Source of the DNA: Flavivirga eckloniae
Lineage (GTDB): Bacteria > Bacteroidota > Bacteroidia > Flavobacteriales > Flavobacteriaceae
Assembly (NCBI RefSeq): GCF_002886045.1
Contig: NZ_CP025791.1
Coordinates: 3,301,001 to 3,365,000, forward strand
Reading direction: 5' to 3'
Length of the DNA stretch: 64,000 nucleotides
Shown: piece after piece, positions 63,282 to 64,000 of the stretch
How positions within the stretch are numbered: position 1 is the stretch's first letter
Layout: each line of letters opens with the position of its first letter
Notes under the pieces: model-generated
Seen by the model: the letters and a program-made list of their open reading frames with translations, nothing else
Told to the model about the DNA's origin: nothing
Database searches by the model: none
Made by a program: the position numbers and the translations under genes

Positions 63282-63662
63282 ATGAGTACAGACGCAAATG
63301 TAAGATATTCTGACAAAGACTTAGCAGAGTTTAAAGAGTTAATAACGGAAAAGATAGAAAAAGCACAGCATGATTTAGATCTTATAAAAAGTGCGTATAT
63401 GAACGACCATAATAATGGAACAGAAGATACGTCACCTACATTTAAGGCCTTTGATGAAGGAAGTGCTGTTATGAGTAAGGAGTCTAATTCGCAACTAGCT
63501 ATTAGACAAGAAAAGTTTATTCGTGATCTTAAAAATGCGTTAATTAGAATAGAAAATAAAACATACGGTATTTGTCGTGTAACAAAGAAGCTAATTAACA
63601 AAGAGCGCTTAAAGTTAGTACCTCACGCTACTTTAAGTATAGAAGCAAAAAACATGCAGTAA
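63282..63662 (+). CDS. TraR/DksA-family transcription factor
   Basis: 126-residue DksA-like protein: an N-terminal coiled coil (residues about 8-50, FKELITEKIEKAQHDLDLIK), a linker and a C-terminal globular part YGICRVTKKLINKERLKLVP. Only one cysteine remains of the usual four-Cys zinc finger, as is common in the Bacteroidota branch. It is expected to bind RNA polymerase in its secondary channel and adjust stringent-type control. It starts 5 bp after ileS and precedes lspA. Confidence 0.9.
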   Translation: MSTDANVRYSDKDLAEFKELITEKIEKAQHDLDLIKSAYMNDHNNGTEDTSPTFKAFDEGSAVMSKESNSQLAIRQEKFIRDLKNALIRIENKTYGICRVTKKLINKERLKLVPHATLSIEAKNMQ

Positions 63663-63681
63663 TTATAAAATATAACATTCG

Positions 63682-63713
63682 AAACGTCTCGATTTTAAAC
63701 GAGGCGTTTTTTA
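63682..63713 (+). terminator. Rho-independent terminator after the DksA-like gene
   Basis: AAACGTCTCG / CGAGGCGTTT form a 10-bp stem (one T:G) around an 8-nt loop and end in T residues, 20 bp past the stop codon. Confidence 0.8.
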
Positions 63714-63726
63714 TTTAAAAAAAGAA

Positions 63727-64000
63727 ATGCCCTTAAAAAAATCTATCATACTCATCATACTTATTTTACTTGTAGATCAAATAAGTAAAATATATATAAA
63801 AACGCATTTTAGACTTCAAGAAAGCGTAGAAGTATTTAGCTGGTTTAAAATCTTTTTTATTGAAAATGATGGTATGGCCTGGGGGACTAAAATTAGTGAC
63901 TTCACTTCATTTATATCAGATAGAACTGCAAAAACAATATTAACATTATTTAGAATTGTTGCTATTACCGGTATAGGTTATTGGTTGTATACAGCAACTA
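63727..64000 (+). CDS. lspA: Lipoprotein signal peptidase (signal peptidase II), 3' partial
   Basis: The first 91 codons of the membrane aspartyl protease that cleaves prolipoproteins; the gene runs off the window end. It shows the first hydrophobic helix with LVDQISKIYIK (conserved first-region DQxSK), FSWFKIFFIENDGMAWG (the usual NxGxAxG region) and the start of the next helix. It is relevant to the many lipoproteins encoded in the carbohydrate region. The gene order ileS, dksA-like, lspA is typical of Flavobacteriia. Confidence 0.93.
   Translation, partial: MPLKKSIILIILILLVDQISKIYIKTHFRLQESVEVFSWFKIFFIENDGMAWGTKISDFTSFISDRTAKTILTLFRIVAITGIGYWLYTAT

Overview
The window reads as a chromosome segment of a low-GC Flavobacteriaceae-type Bacteroidota, probably marine. 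The support is a SusC/SusD pair, a metalloprotease with a type IX secretion C-terminus, TAnnTTTG-type -7 boxes upstream of prs, serS and ksgA, very few Shine-Dalgarno sequences, and DUF4286, DUF4199 and HTTM proteins beside housekeeping genes.

Positions 1-36973 form a large carbohydrate-utilisation region. On the plus strand (1-10079) an apparent operon carries an MFS permease (5' end outside the window), a D-lyxose-isomerase-like cupin, a sugar-epimerase TIM barrel, a GlcG/HbpS-like protein, a secreted Kelch-DUF5060-glycosidase, a DUF1080 (3-keto-glycoside hydrolase type) lipoprotein, gluconokinase, 6-phosphogluconate dehydrogenase and a GntP permease. A separately promoted beta-helix lipoprotein follows (10374-11879). 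On the minus strand a nine-gene block (26832 to 12137) has small gaps or overlaps: SSS symporter, FAD-dependent oxidoreductase, three paralogous five-bladed-propeller glycosidases, a GH2 enzyme, two GH16 enzymes and a GH9-like enzyme. A second minus block (35534 to 27120) is SusC, SusD and an FG-GAP/ASPIC lipoprotein. A LacI-family regulator (35945) is divergent from susC. ACGT-centred palindromes related to CGAAAACGTTTTCG lie upstream of susC, of the SSS operon and, more weakly, of the beta-helix gene, suggesting one regulon. No sulfatase is present. The GH set suggests a beta-linked polysaccharide, but the substrate cannot be named from sequence alone.

Positions 37000-64000 are mostly core genome: tRNA-Leu, prs, rplY, pth, a T9SS metalloprotease, ribF, an HTTM protein, serS, a TPR protein, ksgA, mgtE, a 2-hydroxyacid dehydrogenase, small VOC/cupin/DUF genes, TauE, YtxH-like and TM2 proteins, ileS, a DksA-like gene and the start of lspA.

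The most unusual signals are small nuclease-associated insertions in this core part. (i) ileS carries an in-frame insert of about 140 codons encoding an apparently intact DUF559 nuclease domain. It is bounded by 13-bp inverted repeats, each with a tag-plus-hairpin structure. (ii) A GIY-YIG nuclease gene lies between tRNA-Leu and a second copy of the tRNA 5' part. That copy is interrupted by two inverted 20-bp tag-plus-hairpin sequences that differ by a compensatory base pair. (iii) The hydroxyacid dehydrogenase gene has absorbed a 2 x 24-bp tandem repeat in frame. Nested domains also occur in the polysaccharide region: a discoidin-like segment inside a GH16 enzyme and a golvesin-like domain inside the GH2 jelly roll.
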